From Warburgia ugandensis (taxonomy: Eukaryota; Streptophyta; Magnoliopsida; Canellales; Canellaceae): a stretch of 64,000 nt of DNA. The DNA is taken from NCBI GenBank assembly GCA_035236585.1, contig CP141126.1:7763001-7827000 (forward strand). The letters run 5' to 3'. Under the pieces are notes generated by a model. It did not search any database. It had not been told where the DNA came from and was given only the letters and a program-made list of their open reading frames with translations. The number at the start of each line of letters is the position of its first letter. The first letter of the stretch is position 1. Positions 25,867 through 38,169 of the stretch are shown piece by piece. Both the position numbers and the translations under genes were made by a program.

Positions 25867-26029
25867 AGGGGCAGTCTTGGTGCCCACAATGGTCCTGTTA
25901 ACGAGGGGTGCGAGAAAAAAAAGACTACAAGGGTCTATAATAGGTAGTTTTATTTTACATTTAAAAAAAAACTAATTGTATGTCTTAAATATGTGACTTT
26001 AAGGTCCGTGATGATAATTTTTACCGTTT
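25867..26029 (-). repeat. Au SINE, diverged, with duplication
   Basis: Flanked by CGCCCGGATGATTAAAA on the left and CGCCTGGATGATAAAA on the right. The inside is strongly decayed. Confidence 0.8.
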
Positions 26030-26045
26030 CGCCTGGATGATAAAA

Positions 26046-28116
26046 AAAAAAAAAAAATCTAATAAAAAATTTGCTAGAAAAGGGAGGAATGACGACCAAA
26101 CACAATTGGCTCTCTGCTCCCACCGTGCGCCTCCCACTCCGCATTTACTGAATCATTGGGGAAACTCAATAGCCACCGCATCCGGCTTATTCTGCTGTCG
26201 TTTCCGAAAAAGAGCAAACGACGCTCTTTTCTTAATTAAAAGCCTAAAGATGAAAAGACTTAGAATCGGCTTAATTACCTGCAAGACCACGGCATCGCTG
26301 GGGACATAAAATCGTAGACATGTTTCACTTGCTACATGTGAAAGACGACCAGGTCCTTGACTTCGGGGTACACAGAGAGAAACGGTCCACTGTCCCTCTT
26401 TCATTAACAAGGGGTGGAAGTTCAGTGTCTCACACACGACAACACATTTTTGTTTTCGTGGCTGAAATGTGCCACTTGGGCGCCATCGAATTCGTTGATC
26501 CAATCGAATGATCAAAGAGGTCTTCTTTGGGTTTCTGCCTGTTTGATTTTTGTTAGAGTATGTCTTGCCGATAGGATAACCCTTTGGCATGGGACCAATA
26601 TCATGCGGGTTCACCCAAAAAACAAAAGTACAAAAGACGGAAAAAAAGAAGCAGCACTTGGGTTAACCACTGGGGTTTGGTTTACCAATACGGATCGACA
26701 AAGTTTCCAATTTGGGCACAAAACTGTGCTTCAACTTAGATCGGGACGACTCTCTCTAGAAAAAGGAGTCTGGAACGTAGACTCTAGTGTCTGTCCTCTA
26801 ATTATCATCAGCAGGCAGCCTTGGATCATGTTTATCATGTCGATCAAACGCAACCATCCACCTGGTGATTAGACAACTTGATTTGTCACCAAGAACACCA
26901 AATGAAGACAGTTGGGTTAATTTATTTGAATTGTGAAACGATGAGGTACGTGATTGACCCACCAAGCAAAGGTGGCCTGTACTACTCTTTTTCAACATCA
27001 AGATTTAAAACTAGGAAGAGAGAGAGAGAGAGAGGAATGGCAATTAACATGGGAGTTTAAATTGGACCCCCCAGAGCATCAGATAAAAAGGGTCAACAAC
27101 CATGGTGTCACCCAAGGAAATTGTCAAATTTCCCAACACATGGTAAACTAAGTCTACTCCGTTTCTTAACCCCAAGGAGAAGGGGATGTTTTCTTTTGCC
27201 TAATTAAGAGAGAGGAGAGAAAGACGGAGACACAAAACAGGACCACGTATCAGTAAACAGCTTCCCAATGTTCGTAACATTGAAAGCCGGAACGAGAAAA
27301 ACAAATCCACAAGACCAGCCTCAATATTAGAACCGGGGCGGTGCTGTTCCGGGAAAGAATCTTTGGTCTTAACGCGAACTTGGGTATGGAAAATGAGCTC
27401 TCCGAAGCAATGCCCAATGCAAGGAAGAAGAAAGAAGACAGGAACATGCACAGTGAAACACAATAAATTATAAGATTTTTTGAGGCATCCAAGACTCCAC
27501 AGATAAGTTACTGACTAGCCGTGATGGCGTGACTTCCCACCAACCGTAGAAGATGGGGAGGAAGAGTGGCGCATTTGGGTCTGTCGAAGAGGCATTTCGT
27601 TGCTTAAGAGACCCAACAGGCCAACAACCAGAACCCAACAATGTGGAAGAATTATGGAGCAAATTCGGTTGATTTGTGTTTTTGAACTCACCTTTTATAG
27701 ATAACATATTTCCTGCATAAATAAGTGACACAAAAATTAATTTGTTTGTTCTTGGCTTTTGGATGATCTTTCTCTCTTGGTACAAACAAAGAATTATAAC
27801 TACTACACAATCAAATTCCCTATACAATCTCTGTCCCCTTGGTCCTTTGGACCAACAAATAAGCTGAAGCTGAAGCTCTCAAGTTAATAGCCAATGAGAA
27901 GGGAAAATGAACACGAAAAAAGCTGTAATATGATGGACTGAAGGGGATTTTAGGCACTCAAAAAGCTCTATCTCAACTCCTGTAACTTCAAAAGAGAACA
28001 GCAAAACATACTGGAAATGCTAAACAGGAAGGAAGGAAAAACGAGGGGAGGAGAAGAAAAACCCTAATTTGAATAATAATATCGACTTAACAAGAGCAGT
28101 CGAAAAATCGTCGGGG

Positions 28117-28118
<2 letters not shown>
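26046..28118. other. Intergenic DNA downstream of the TCP gene, no gene seen
   Basis: Nothing recognisable. The 153-codon minus-strand frame at 26153-26614 and the 119-codon one at 27468-27827 have no family match that I know and no conserved-looking composition. The last few hundred bases before 28176 should contain the TCP 3' UTR and poly(A) site. Confidence 0.5.

Positions 28119-28120
<2 letters not shown>

Positions 28121-28152
<32 letters not shown>
28121..28152. repeat. (GA)n microsatellite in the probable TCP 3' UTR
   Basis: Sixteen GA units, starting 25 bp beyond the TCP stop codon. In transcript sense it reads as (CT/UC)n. Confidence 0.95.
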
Positions 28153-28154
<2 letters not shown>

Positions 28155-28176
28155 CTTGTTTTTTTTTTAATGTTTT

Positions 28177-29649
28177 CTACTGAGAATTTGTTTGGTGATC
28201 TTCGCTGCTATCAGCCGCGCCATGTTGTTGGTGATGGACCGAAGTCTGATGATCCAACGGCTGGTGTTGATCAGACATACTCAAACCGCCGCGATTGTAC
28301 GCGTTGAGAGCTGCTAACATTCCGATGTTCGTTTCGGAGATTCCTAGCCCGAGATGTTGCGATCCAGCGGCGGCGGCAGTGGGTTGTTGAAGCAGCATTG
28401 ATCCGAGCGGTAAAGTTCCCATCGGGTTCCCGCCGGAGATGTTGATCCGCGGCATGAATTGTAGCGGAGCCTGGATGGTGTTACCGCCTGCAGCTTGGAT
28501 TGAAGTCCGGTACTGTCCGGGAGAAGGAAATGTCCAGATGGGTGGATCGGACGGTCCAGCTGCAGCTGTAGCGACCGTCGGAGCGTTTGAGCCGGCAGAG
28601 ACCGGAAGCATCCAAAAGGCACCGCCAGCGCTGCTCGGCGCCGGAGCGACAGTCCATAACGCAGTTGCTGGCATGACGTTTGACGGTCGGATCAAGCCGA
28701 CTGTTTCTTGCTGTGTTCTTTGCGCTGGAAAACCGGTTCTTAACTGTTTGCTCGTCGCCTGCGAAGAATTCACTCCTTCTTGCGGCTGTTGCTGTTGGTC
28801 GTCTTTGAACAGATCTTCTCTGTAACGTTTTCTAAGATAGGTATCGGTAGATTCTCCACCACCTCCGGCGCTCAGTCCTTCTCCGATGTGATCGCCGGAC
28901 AGCATAAGATGCGGCTGATTTTGCTGTTGCTGATGATGATGCGCCTGCTGAAACCCCAACATCGCCGAGTGCGAGATCCCAGACTCCTGACCGCCGATCA
29001 ACCTCCGAGTAGCTTCAGAACTGTCATCGTAATCTGACCGGTGAGGAACAAGCGCAAGAGCGCCGTGAAAAGTATGAGGAGCGGATTTAGATGGCGGAGC
29101 AGAAATACCAGATCCACTGCTCCGAAGCGAAACATTCAGACTCGAAAAATTGGCCGGAACAGTTCCAGTTCCGGTAGCTGCAATAATCGCCGGTTCAGCC
29201 TGCTGCAAGAGCCACTCGATCGTCTCTCCATCAGATTTATGCCCTAACTCACGAGTAAGCTGGAAAACCCTAGCAGCACAGGTTGCTGGCATGCGGATTC
29301 GCCGCCCACGACCGTCAACCTTTGTGTGCCGGTCTTTGGAAGAACGTTTGGGAGCAACGGCGAGTTTACGGTCTGAATCTGCTTTCGTGGAGATGGCCAG
29401 CGAAGCGTCAACCGAAGATCCTTGGATGGAGCCCATGAATGGGCCTGCTCCCGGTCCTCCTTTGTTGGAAGATGGCCCAACACCCGCTCGACCCGCCTCG
29501 AAAGGGACCAGTTGCGAAGAAGAAGGACCGCTGTTTCCTCCCCCTTGTTGCTGTTCGGAATTATTACTCCCTTGTTTGTGGCTGCTCGTATCACTGCTTC
29601 CGGTGCTGTTTGAAGGTATTCCTCCTCTTCCATGCTCCGTCTGTTCCAT
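28177..29649 (-). CDS. TCP8: Class I TCP transcription factor, TCP8-like
   Basis: A nuclear DNA-binding protein of the plant-specific TCP family, intronless, 490 aa. Residues 105-159 form the TCP domain: a basic part starting [20 protein letters not shown] followed by helix-loop-helix with [20 protein letters not shown]. The basic region has the class I (PCF) form and keeps Cys124, the class I cysteine linked to redox control. The tail [20 protein letters not shown] (160-179) is typical of the TCP8/14/15/22/23 group. TCP8-like features are VDASLAIS near 80, SAPPSKSAP at 183-191, YLRKRYRED at 271-279, ALWTVAPAP at 330-338, AFWMLPV at 344-350 and [15 protein letters not shown] at 441-455. Gln/His-rich tracts sit at 236-247 and 461-488. 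Class I members usually promote growth by binding GTGGGNCC-type sites. The start is the first ATG in frame and gives a Ser/Gly-rich N-terminus. The group assignment is from memory of the family and could be a sister clade. Confidence 0.95.
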   Translation of the reverse strand: MEQTEHGRGGIPSNSTGSSDTSSHKQGSNNSEQQQGGGNSGPSSSQLVPFEAGRAGVGPSSNKGGPGAGPFMGSIQGSSVDASLAISTKADSDRKLAVAPKRSSKDRHTKVDGRGRRIRMPATCAARVFQLTRELGHKSDGETIEWLLQQAEPAIIAATGTGTVPANFSSLNVSLRSSGSGISAPPSKSAPHTFHGALALVPHRSDYDDSSEATRRLIGGQESGISHSAMLGFQQAHHHQQQQNQPHLMLSGDHIGEGLSAGGGGESTDTYLRKRYREDLFKDDQQQQPQEGVNSSQATSKQLRTGFPAQRTQQETVGLIRPSNVMPATALWTVAPAPSSAGGAFWMLPVSAGSNAPTVATAAAGPSDPPIWTFPSPGQYRTSIQAAGGNTIQAPLQFMPRINISGGNPMGTLPLGSMLLQQPTAAAAGSQHLGLGISETNIGMLAALNAYNRGGLSMSDQHQPLDHQTSVHHQQHGAADSSEDHQTNSQ

Positions 29650-30400
29650 CCTTTCTGCCTCCAGTATTTCAAATCCCCTTTCTTGCTTTCACTACCCCAT
29701 CCCTCGACCCCCAAAAAACCCAGAAAAATGGAAGAAAATCCCTTTTCTGATTTCTCTCCACACGTGCAGACCTGAAGCTATAAATTGTTGGTTTGGCCTT
29801 CTTTCATCTCTCTGATTGACTGTTGTTTTCTATCAGACAGAGAGAGAGGGAGAGAGAGATTTCTAGGTTTATCAGATGGCCTAAAACCTAAAAGGGTTTT
29901 TGCCCTTCTTCTCTTCTGGGGTCCAACTGGAGAGAGCCCTGGAAAAGCAGCACTAGCCACTCGTGGGGCCTTGGAAGGAATGTTAAATAGACTTATCATA
30001 CACAAAATTAGAAACCCACCACCGTGTATTTCCTTCTCCCCTTTCACCCACTGTTTGTTTCAACCCCCCATCTCTATCTCCCTCGTCAGTAGTAGCAGTT
30101 GATATAACAAGCAGTTCTCCTTGTTTTCTAACCCCTTTCCTTTATGGAAAGCTTACACTAGAATCCCTTGATCTTTGTTTCCCCAACACTACTTCTAAAA
30201 CCCAACCAACCCATCTCAAAATCACAGAGGCCTATAAATCCCTACAGAGAGTGGCAAAAAACACAAGCCCCCCTCTCTCTCCCTCTCACTTTCACCTCTC
30301 TTTCCGAGAAATCAGAAGCCACAAACGCTAGTAACAGTAAATAGGACTAGTCTCACCAGTAATCGGGTCTAACCGGGCAGCAGCCAGACAATGCAGGTGA
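29650..30400. promoter_or_regulatory. 5' UTR and promoter region of the TCP gene
   Basis: The transcript-sense strand is GA-rich here (CT-rich on the plus strand), with short GA runs near 29841-29858 and CT runs near 30270-30305. Such purine/pyrimidine tracts are common in plant 5' UTRs and core promoters. I cannot place the transcription start. Confidence 0.4.
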
Positions 30401-31710
30401 GATCAGATAAGCATCTAATGCAGAGGACAGCTCATCCCAACACAAGAATAGAAAAAGGCAAAATATATTGTACAAAAGAGAAAAATAATAATTGAATCCT
30501 CATCGGCCAGTCAACTCCACCTAGCCCCACTTTCTCTTAAATTGTAAACAAGAAAGGAAATCCTCGCAGACCCAACTTTACCTCCCAATAATACAATTTT
30601 TAAAACTCTAAAGATCCCTGCCTTTAGTCAGATATCCCTCCATCTCCCCGTCTCCCGCCTCTCCGTCTCTCTGTTTTATTCACAACAAAATCGCTGGGAG
30701 ATCTCCCCCACCCACCCAGATTTTCCTTCTTTACATTCTTGACTAAGAAAAGAAAATTTACAAAGACAAAGGCGATGATTAGGGATTAACGCTCCAGTTT
30801 GAAAATGCTTGGGGTTTCGTTGACTCCCTGTCAAGCGGGTCAATTTCTTTGTCAAGCTATTCCGGTTCTAGGCCGTGCAAATGGGTCCACCAACTCGACA
30901 TCAACTTGTTCGACCCTACGCTGAAGGGCTAAAGTCGCTTCGACGACGAACTCAAGAGGTTGGATTCCGATGAAATGTAGTCATCCAGGCCTGTTCTCTC
31001 TGGTTAGTCGGACCTTATATTCGTAATTAACTCAAGAGAGCCCGAGTCGCGAGTTCGCATCTCCGACCATGACACCCACTCTCTCTCTCTCTCTTTGGGC
31101 CCAAGAAAGAAATAAGTAAAAGATTTAATAAATAAAAAGTTTTTTTTTTTTTACACTATCCGGTCGCCAATGACAGCATAATTACTGTACATACATCAGC
31201 ACCACTTTTGTTGGCATCTCCATGTTAGGATTCTTGAAAGAGACTCCTCTCCATGCCTTTTCCCCTCCAATCCCATCATTTTTATTAATTAAATATTACA
31301 TAATTTCGATCTTATTTTTTTCATCCAGTTTAGAAATAACAGCTGCCGGAAACCGAGTTACGGCCAATCCAACAAATGGAGAAAAAATTGTACGTCGAAT
31401 AACCGTACGTTGGCGTTACTCCAGGGAAAGAGTTGTACGATGGGGTGGTAAAAATGGTAAAAAACCTCATGAAAAGGGGTAAATGACGTCATCGACTCCG
31501 TAAGTTTGTGAGGTAATGATTATGCAGAATTTAGCATGGGAAAACCGGACATGCGGTTCACGTTCTCTCGCCGGTGCCACACTTTTGTGGTGAGCAGGCA
31601 AATGGCGGGGAGATAGTTTCGCTTCCTATTTTAACCCTCCTTTTAGGTTTTATTAATTAAAAGCCCCTAAATCCTAGTTGATAAACACATCGTAAGTTTA
31701 CAGGGTAATT
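30400..31710. other. Intergenic, no gene seen
   Basis: Contains a short (CT)n run near 31080-31093 and a moderately GC-rich patch at 31330-31610 that I cannot assign. The 86-codon frame at 31222-31482 is probably chance. Confidence 0.4.
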
Positions 31711-31836
31711 ACGTGGACCGAAGCTCTGATCATGCAGAGTTCGCGTGGATCACAAGGGTCACATTATGCCGGTTTTGTTTTTTTTTGAACTCGTGATTTC
31801 AAAGTTACACAATAACACCTCTATTATTACGAAGGC
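31711..31836 (-). repeat. Au SINE, strongly decayed
   Basis: GAAGCTCTGATCATGCAGAG-like, GTGGATCACAAGGGTC and GAACTCGTGATTTCAAAG segments appear in the right order and spacing for a minus-strand copy. Confidence 0.55.
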
Positions 31837-32844
31837 AAAATATAATAATTCTACAAGAATCCACGTTCAAAAGTGTGAAAAGAGTCCACGCTATCTTTTA
31901 ACTCTATTGTTTGAAAAATCTAAGCCATTTATTGAATGAACGAGTTTGGATGATTCTAATCACTTACTTTTTTAGTGGAAAATACTTTTTAAAAATATCA
32001 ATGTGCAATAATTTTTAACCCTAAGAAACATTAGCCGAAAATATCTAATTGACATGAAATCTGATACTTAGCCTATCTAAGTTATTTCGAACACGACAAA
32101 TAGTTTATAACTTTTTTTATTATTATCATTATCTATTTAAAAAAAAAGCCGCGTGGACTCCTACCGGACTCTGCAGATGTGTGGAAAGAATTAGAACACA
32201 TACTAAATGCATAAGGAGAAGGCAGAAAAGAGGGCAGAGGGCAGGTTAGCAGCCAAAAGTAGCTGTGCTATTAAAATTTCTATGACTAGCACTAGACATT
32301 CAATTCGCAGACCGAGCTAGAGATGCAATTAATGTTGGCTCCTCTCTCACGGAGGTAGCCATTCATCATGGATAAGTTTATCATAAACAATTGGTTACTA
32401 TAACCAGGCAACCTACAATAATTCTTCTCCACTGGTACTAATTTAATGGAGGATGACTCAAATTTCTCTGAATCTCCATGACTTGTATACAAAAAATACC
32501 ATGATCGGATGACTAGAACATCTGAAGGATAATTTTTTATTCGTTAATTCTGGGCCATTTTTTTTATATGTCTCTTCTTTGCCTTCACTCTCAAGACATT
32601 CTTGTTTCAAATTTAGAAAAATTAAATGGGAAGTGGGTAGGTCATGGTAATTGTTTGATGAAAATAGTCATCTACAAGGCCCCACTGTGGATGGAGGGCT
32701 CCAATCCTAATCTTTGAATCGTAGCTTTTGCTATAGGACATTTAGTCACATTTAATTGTCCTAATTGTTTGAACCATTTACCAGTTCCACTGTGGATGGT
32801 AGTGCGCCCTCCAGAATTCTCTTGTAGCACACTTATATAACAAA

Positions 32845-33000
32845 AAGTTGTCGTCGTGTGACCTTAAGGTTACAAGTTCAAAGCATGGAAATAGCCCATT
32901 GCAAAATGTAAAGTAAAGCTGTGTACTTTAGGCCCTTGTGGTCCGCCCCTTCCTCAAACCCCACGTAGGTAGAAGCTTCGTGCACTAGGGCTGCCCTTTA
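32845..33000 (+). repeat. Au SINE, lacking the first bases, with duplication
   Basis: Runs from GTTGTCGTCGTGTGACC to GCACTAGGGCTGCCCTTT. Imperfect flanks ACTTATATAACAAAAA and ACTTCATACAACAAAAA look like a decayed target-site duplication. Confidence 0.88.
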
Positions 33001-33267
33001 CACTTCATACAACAAAAAAAGGGAAAAAGAAAGAAAGAGAGATTCTCCTACATCAGACAATCCCGATCTCTAAATCATAAAGGTTCTTCGGATATATGAG
33101 GATAACTATATTTTAATTTTCCAATTAGTCAGGGTCTAAGGGCCTAGATTATCTACTTAAGGGTTTAAGACAGAATGGGCCAGAGGGAAAGAATTATTGT
33201 TGTCATTTAAACAAGTTAGCCCAGCATGTACTTTTTCACCCAGTAGTTTTGAAAGATTATATGCTTG

Positions 33268-33371
33268 TACGAGGACCACAAGGGTCTATAGTACACAGTT
33301 TTATCTTGTATTTTTGCAAGTGAATATTTACACACGATGATAACTTTACTATTGTGCCAAAGCTCCTCTTT
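33268..33371 (-). repeat. Au SINE fragment (5' part)
   Basis: Keeps the head and central part (AGAGGAGCTTTGGCACAATA on the minus strand) but has lost the 3' third and part of the box B region. Confidence 0.78.
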
Positions 33372-34481
33372 ACAACACCCCATTTTATGGTAGTGCAAAT
33401 TTTGGTTGTTAACAGCTCCAAATGTTGAAATACTTAAGAGTCTAAGCTTGGCACACTAGTAAGGGTGCAGGGCCCCCACTTTATAATGGTGAGCTCTACT
33501 TTTAGTTGATCGAACTCGTTCGTCTGATTTCTCTTGTTGTGGATGACTCATAACCTTAAATCATTACTGATTGGTTGTCTGGAAAGTGAAAAGTGTAGTT
33601 TCACTGCTACAAACGTGGGCAATCATAAATCCAGTTAGATGACCGTCCAAAATGAACGACTTGAAAGCACAATTTTTGGATTTTAAAATCATCCAATCTC
33701 GGTGATCTTAATCATATAGGAAACTGGAAGTCAAAAAAATCAGACTAACGGTCCTAATCAACCAAAGGTGCAGCCCACCACAATAAAGTTTGCTGTGTGG
33801 ATCCAGCACTCATATCCTTGTGCACAGGACTAAGTATTCAGGAGCTGTATTGGCAGAAATGCCATGATCGGTGCCATAACCACTACTCTTTCCGAGGTAG
33901 CCAAAAATGCCTAGGTTGGAAACTACCCTCTTTGGTGTTCTCATTTTAGAAACCAAACATCCCTCCATTAGCTCTGATCCTACGTTTGATAATTCATGTA
34001 CACATGAGGTAGACACAGTTCTATGGACCATTGCCGAGGAGCAGGGCCGTGGATGTAAGAGAAGTTTGGACCTAGCATAGTTACCAGAAGCAGGGTTAGT
34101 AACAGGAGAAGGAAAAGAGTCTGGATGGGGACGCTGGGTGGAAAGGGATTCCCAGTAACTATGGTCGTGCCACTTTTACTCAATGCTACTTGCCAATCAA
34201 CCACCATCTAATGGCGACGAAACAAGTCTTATCTGGAATTACATCCGAGATGTTCCAGTCTTGGTAACGATCAGTGCGTATTATGCTAAACAACAATAAT
34301 GCCTTTGAGAAACTGTACTATGAGATGGATTGACTTGTTCTTTCGTCTCGAAGGTTCTTGATTTTGTAAGTTTGATAGGGATTTAATCCCACTGTGAACT
34401 GAAGTCTTGCCAAAATGGCCGTCGTGGAAAGAGTGATAAATAATCCAAAGTAAATCAAGCATACTTTGGTCTCTTCAAAAG

Positions 34482-34607
34482 GGGAGCCTTGGCACAATGG
34501 TAGAGTTGTTGTCGTGTAACCTTGAAGTGACAGGTTCAAGGCGTGGAAACAGTCTCTTGTAAAATGTAAGGCAAGGCTGTACGCTCCGTATACCGGGACT
34601 GCCCCTT
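34482..34607 (+). repeat. Au SINE with internal deletion, with duplication
   Basis: Well preserved head GGGAGCCTTGGCACAATGG through AAGGCAAGGCTGTACG, then a jump to the 3' end ACCGGGACTGCCCCTT. Flanks ACTTTGGTCTCTTCAA and ACTTTGTCTCTTTAA look like a target-site duplication. Confidence 0.88.
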
Positions 34608-34821
34608 CTACTTTGTCTCTTTAAGGCTGTTACTTTGTCAATGCCGTATTGTTTCATAAAGTGGAGAACGAGGACCTGAAAACAACCAGCACCTTACTTT
34701 CTTTGAGAAATGAAGTACCTCTCACTCTCTCTACGAGGGCTATTATATGATGGGGGGCAATATGAGCAATCAGAAATCGAAGTGGAGATCTCCTGTTCAA
34801 TTATCTTAAACATTTGTTGCA

Positions 34822-34901
34822 CAGTACTATAGGTCCTTGTGGTCCGCCCTTTCCTTGGACCCTACATAGGTAGGAGCTTAATGCACGAGGGCTGCCCTTA
34901 T
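34822..34901 (+). repeat. 5'-truncated Au SINE with duplication
   Basis: Only the 3' 80 bp, flanked by ATTTGTTGCACAGTACTA and ATTTGCCGCACAGTGCTA. The duplication shows that the copy was truncated when it inserted. Confidence 0.85.
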
Positions 34902-35652
34902 TTGCCGCACAGTGCTAAGCATTTGCGTTGCAGATGGTTTGATTTGTAGATGCTACAAAGTACTGCCAGTGGCCCGCATTTTGTGCTCAAATATGTCATA
35001 CCAGTTAAAGTAACATGCACACCTATTAGGAAATATTGGTTGCTATTGTGATACGACCACGCATAGGTATCTCAGGTAATTTAGTCTTATGAACCTTCAT
35101 TATTTGTACATGGCCTTTTTATCTTAGGTACTCGTTTTGTCTGGACTTTTAATTTAATATTTCTATTATGCAGCCGTAATTATTGACAAGAACTCATTGA
35201 ACCCATCATTTGAGCTGGTAACAAATTAAAAATTGCTCCTATTACTCAGCACAGAGCCTTGAGCATTATACAAGGATGCGCTGCAAGAGTAACCCATTAC
35301 CTTCTGGGTGGAATCCAGAATCACTTCGGAATATCACTCACCCTCAGTGGAGAGCACACAGCGAATCAAACTACTCATTATCACATCAATTCAATATCTA
35401 TCCCAAACTATAATTAACACTAAACTGGCATAATTATGATTCGAAACTCGCGTAGAATTGTTTGATTTTGAGATATACCATTGGAACTTCCTTGATTTGA
35501 TAATAGCACTACGTTCATTTTAGAGCACCAGCAACAATCCGAAACATCTTTTGAAAACCAAATACACTTGATTATCTGTCCAAGCATTGTAGTTTAATAT
35601 TTAGCGCTATAGAATTGCGGCTTATGGTGAGATATAATCTTGACTCTCTCAA

Positions 35653-35781
35653 AAGAGTAGCCACGGTGCCCGAAGCTCTTGCGTATACGGGGTTCGGAGA
35701 AGGGGTGGACTTCAAAGGTCAATAGTACACAGCCTTATCTTGCATTTTATAAGAGACCGTTTCCACGTCTTGAACCCATAA
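35653..35781 (-). repeat. Au SINE lacking its 5' head
   Basis: Minus-strand copy ending before the tRNA-like head. TCTCTCAAAA lies on both sides, again fitting truncation at insertion. Confidence 0.82.
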
Positions 35782-35857
35782 TTCTCTCAAAATTTGATAA
35801 TTATGGCACTCTGATTCATTCTGATTCTCTCTACTTGGCCATCCATAGCTTCCTCTC

Positions 35858-35859
<2 letters not shown>

Positions 35860-35889
<30 letters not shown>

Positions 35890-35902
35890 GTATGTATGTG
35901 TA
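35860..35902. repeat. (TG)n(TA)n compound microsatellite
   Basis: About nine TG units, then TA units, then TATG units. Confidence 0.9.
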
Positions 35903-36097
35903 TATAGAGATGATATAGGCTGATTGATCTATACCACGTAGACAGACGATCCAGTTTCTCTCTTTGAGAAAAAACTTGTAAACCTTCAACTGTTATGGCG
36001 AGATGTTAACGATGTAGGAGCCGGGAAAATGTGCCAAGTCTTCTTAATCCGTGAAATCATGTTTTACGTTTTACCTATGTCAAACTATGTCAGAGAT

Positions 36098-36214
36098 GGG
36101 CAGCCTGGTGCATGCAGCTCACACGTATATGGTGTTGCAAGAGGCTATTTCAGGCCTTAGAGCTGTGAACTTCACTTCACACACCGACAATTCAACTGTT
36201 GAAGCAAGGCCACA
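36098..36214 (-). repeat. Au SINE with large internal deletion
   Basis: Both ends recognisable (GCAGCCTGGTGCATGCAGCT and the TGTTGAAGCAAGGCC head region), with the middle lost. Confidence 0.65.
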
Positions 36215-37189
36215 TACACAAATTCACTAATAACTAATTTGCAAATAGCCATTCAATTCATTCTAGGACCACACTATTAATTCTCTCGTACTCAAACTTA
36301 AAACAAATTAGGTGAATCCTCCTGTACTTTATGGCCTTCCAGACAGCAACAGCATGTGCAAGAACCCTAGCATACAGGCCTTATCTTCTCTTACATGGGT
36401 CTGAGCTAGAATAGGAACCCTTCAATACCATGGCCTCACTAGCAACCTTAGTCCAAATCAAGCATTCTCTCCTGTTTCTGTAAATTTTTCATTTCTAAAT
36501 TGACATACAACTCACGATCATCGTCAAAGCCTTATTCCAATTAAGTGTCTGCTAAAATAAAAAAGATTTAGCCACTTCAAATAGATGAAACATCCATCAT
36601 CGATGAGCCATAATTTATCCAAACAAGCTTCATGCAAGCACCGGAGAAAAAAAAAAAAAAAAAACTCAAATTGGAATGCGGATATATGAATCAACAAAGA
36701 TTGTTATAGCACTTTCAGAATATATGCTGAAGTACGCCAAATTAGGAGCAAGGAATGATGACTAGAGGCTTCAATCAAAGGTCATGTTTTGTTGTATAGG
36801 GGGTTAGCATGTTTCCGCATGGAATTTGTCCGCAGCGTAAGGCTTACTTGTTTCATTCGTAAGGCTCCTTCTCTCTTAAAGCTCTTCACTCGCTGCCTAT
36901 GACAAAAGTCTAAGAAAGAGTTTGAATCCAATTCGCTTGTAATATAAACCCCTTGACCCCTCTGTGGTATGGTTTTGTTTGAGAAACAGACAGAGCTTAT
37001 GTTTATAATGAAGATATTGAGCTTGTGACTGTTTACTAACTTGATGAGAAGTGAACAGTGACTTCCCATTATAGGTAACTTTTGGGCGTCGGTGTGTTGT
37101 TTACGGGGAGACTTTCACCATTGTTTTTGCTTTTGTTGAATTTCAACTACACAGACCTTGGGTCAAGAAAATGCCATCTCCAGCACAGC

Positions 37190-37357
37190 CTATTGACTCC
37201 AATAAAAGATACGTAGCCTTAATGCATTAAGCTCCCGCGTATGCAAGGTCTTGGCAAGAGACAGACCACCTATTAACTCCAATAAAAGATAGGTAGCCCC
37301 GATGTACTAAGCTCCCACGTATGCAAGATCCGAAGAAGGGGTGGACCACAATGGTCA
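37190..37357 (-). repeat. Two tandem 3'-part Au SINE copies
   Basis: A unit of about 81 bp containing CTCCAATAAAAGATA plus the SINE 3' part occurs twice side by side (37190-37270 and 37271-37357). The flanking CTCCAATAAAAG is duplicated too, so this is either a local duplication or nested insertion. Confidence 0.75.
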
Positions 37358-37440
37358 ATATACCCATCAAATTTTAATGTTCAAGGACATTTCATTGCCG
37401 ACTTTTCATTAATGGTAAGCCTAAGAAGAAAGACAAAATT

Positions 37441-37614
37441 TTAGCCCTCGTGTATGAAGCTCCAACATATGCGGGGTCCAAGAAAGGGGCAGACCACAAG
37501 GTTTAATAGTATGCAGCATTATCTTCATTTTTGCAAGAGGCTATTTGTGCCCCTTGAACTTGTGACTTCAAGGTTACAAGACGATAACTCTACCGTTGCA
37601 CCATGGCTCTCCTT
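37441..37614 (-). repeat. Au SINE, near full length
   Basis: Minus-strand head GGAGAGCCATGGTGCAACGG to 3' end near 37441, all internal blocks present. Confidence 0.88.
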
Positions 37615-37924
37615 AAAAAAGAGAAACCTTACCCAAATTAAAGTAATAATTTTTTATTTTTTATTTTTCTGGTGAAGAACTACAAAATAAATCACTCATA
37701 CACACTTGCAAATCTAATTCCCAGTCACAGAAAATGCAAACAACTAAAACCTATTGCAACCAACCAAGCGTGTTCTAGAGGAGATGTAAAGTTGTCTACG
37801 AGCAACTGGCTAGAGAAGGTTGGCAAATTAAAGTCCTAATATGTTATAATATAACATTTTATAATTCTATTTATATTTAAGAGATTTTGGTTTTTATGGC
37901 TATATAGTATTCACCTTTTTGTTC

Positions 37925-38025
37925 TCTTTTTAACGGTGGTGGATGCACGCACTCACGCCTGACCTGCGATCTCCACCACTAAGACTCAGCCACTGCGCCA
38001 TACTTGTCCCGCCCATGCAGGGTCA
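37925..38025 (-). repeat. Possible second tRNA-derived SINE remnant
   Basis: The minus strand reads TATGGCGCAGTGGCTGAGTC, close to a tRNA A box, followed about 30 bp on by a sequence that could be a weak B box. It is not the Au family. Single copy here, so the call is weak. Confidence 0.3.
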
Positions 38026-38169
38026 GTTCAAGTAACGGGGTCCTAACTATGTTCAATGAGTATTAACTGTTTCTAATAGATTTGTCCAATCTGCATGATT
38101 CTTGGGCTCCAGATCCATTGTCAAAAGATATGTGATGAACGGGCTTGATCAACAGGTGGAGTGGATCCC

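Noticed and set aside
26153-26614. 153-codon minus-strand open frame
   Set aside because: No known domain, ordinary intergenic composition and overlap with an equally long frame on the other strand. Looks like chance.
29150-29815. 221-codon plus-strand frame
   Set aside because: It is antisense to the TCP coding region and uses its GC-rich third positions; a shadow frame.
31330-31610. Possible organelle or group II intron remnant
   Set aside because: GC-richer with a short stem-like end near 31545-31575, but no recognisable domain V or gene.
36517-36545. Short RTE LINE 3'-end match
   Set aside because: About 30 bases similar to the RTE end with a CATCATCGTC-like tail; too short to call as an insertion.
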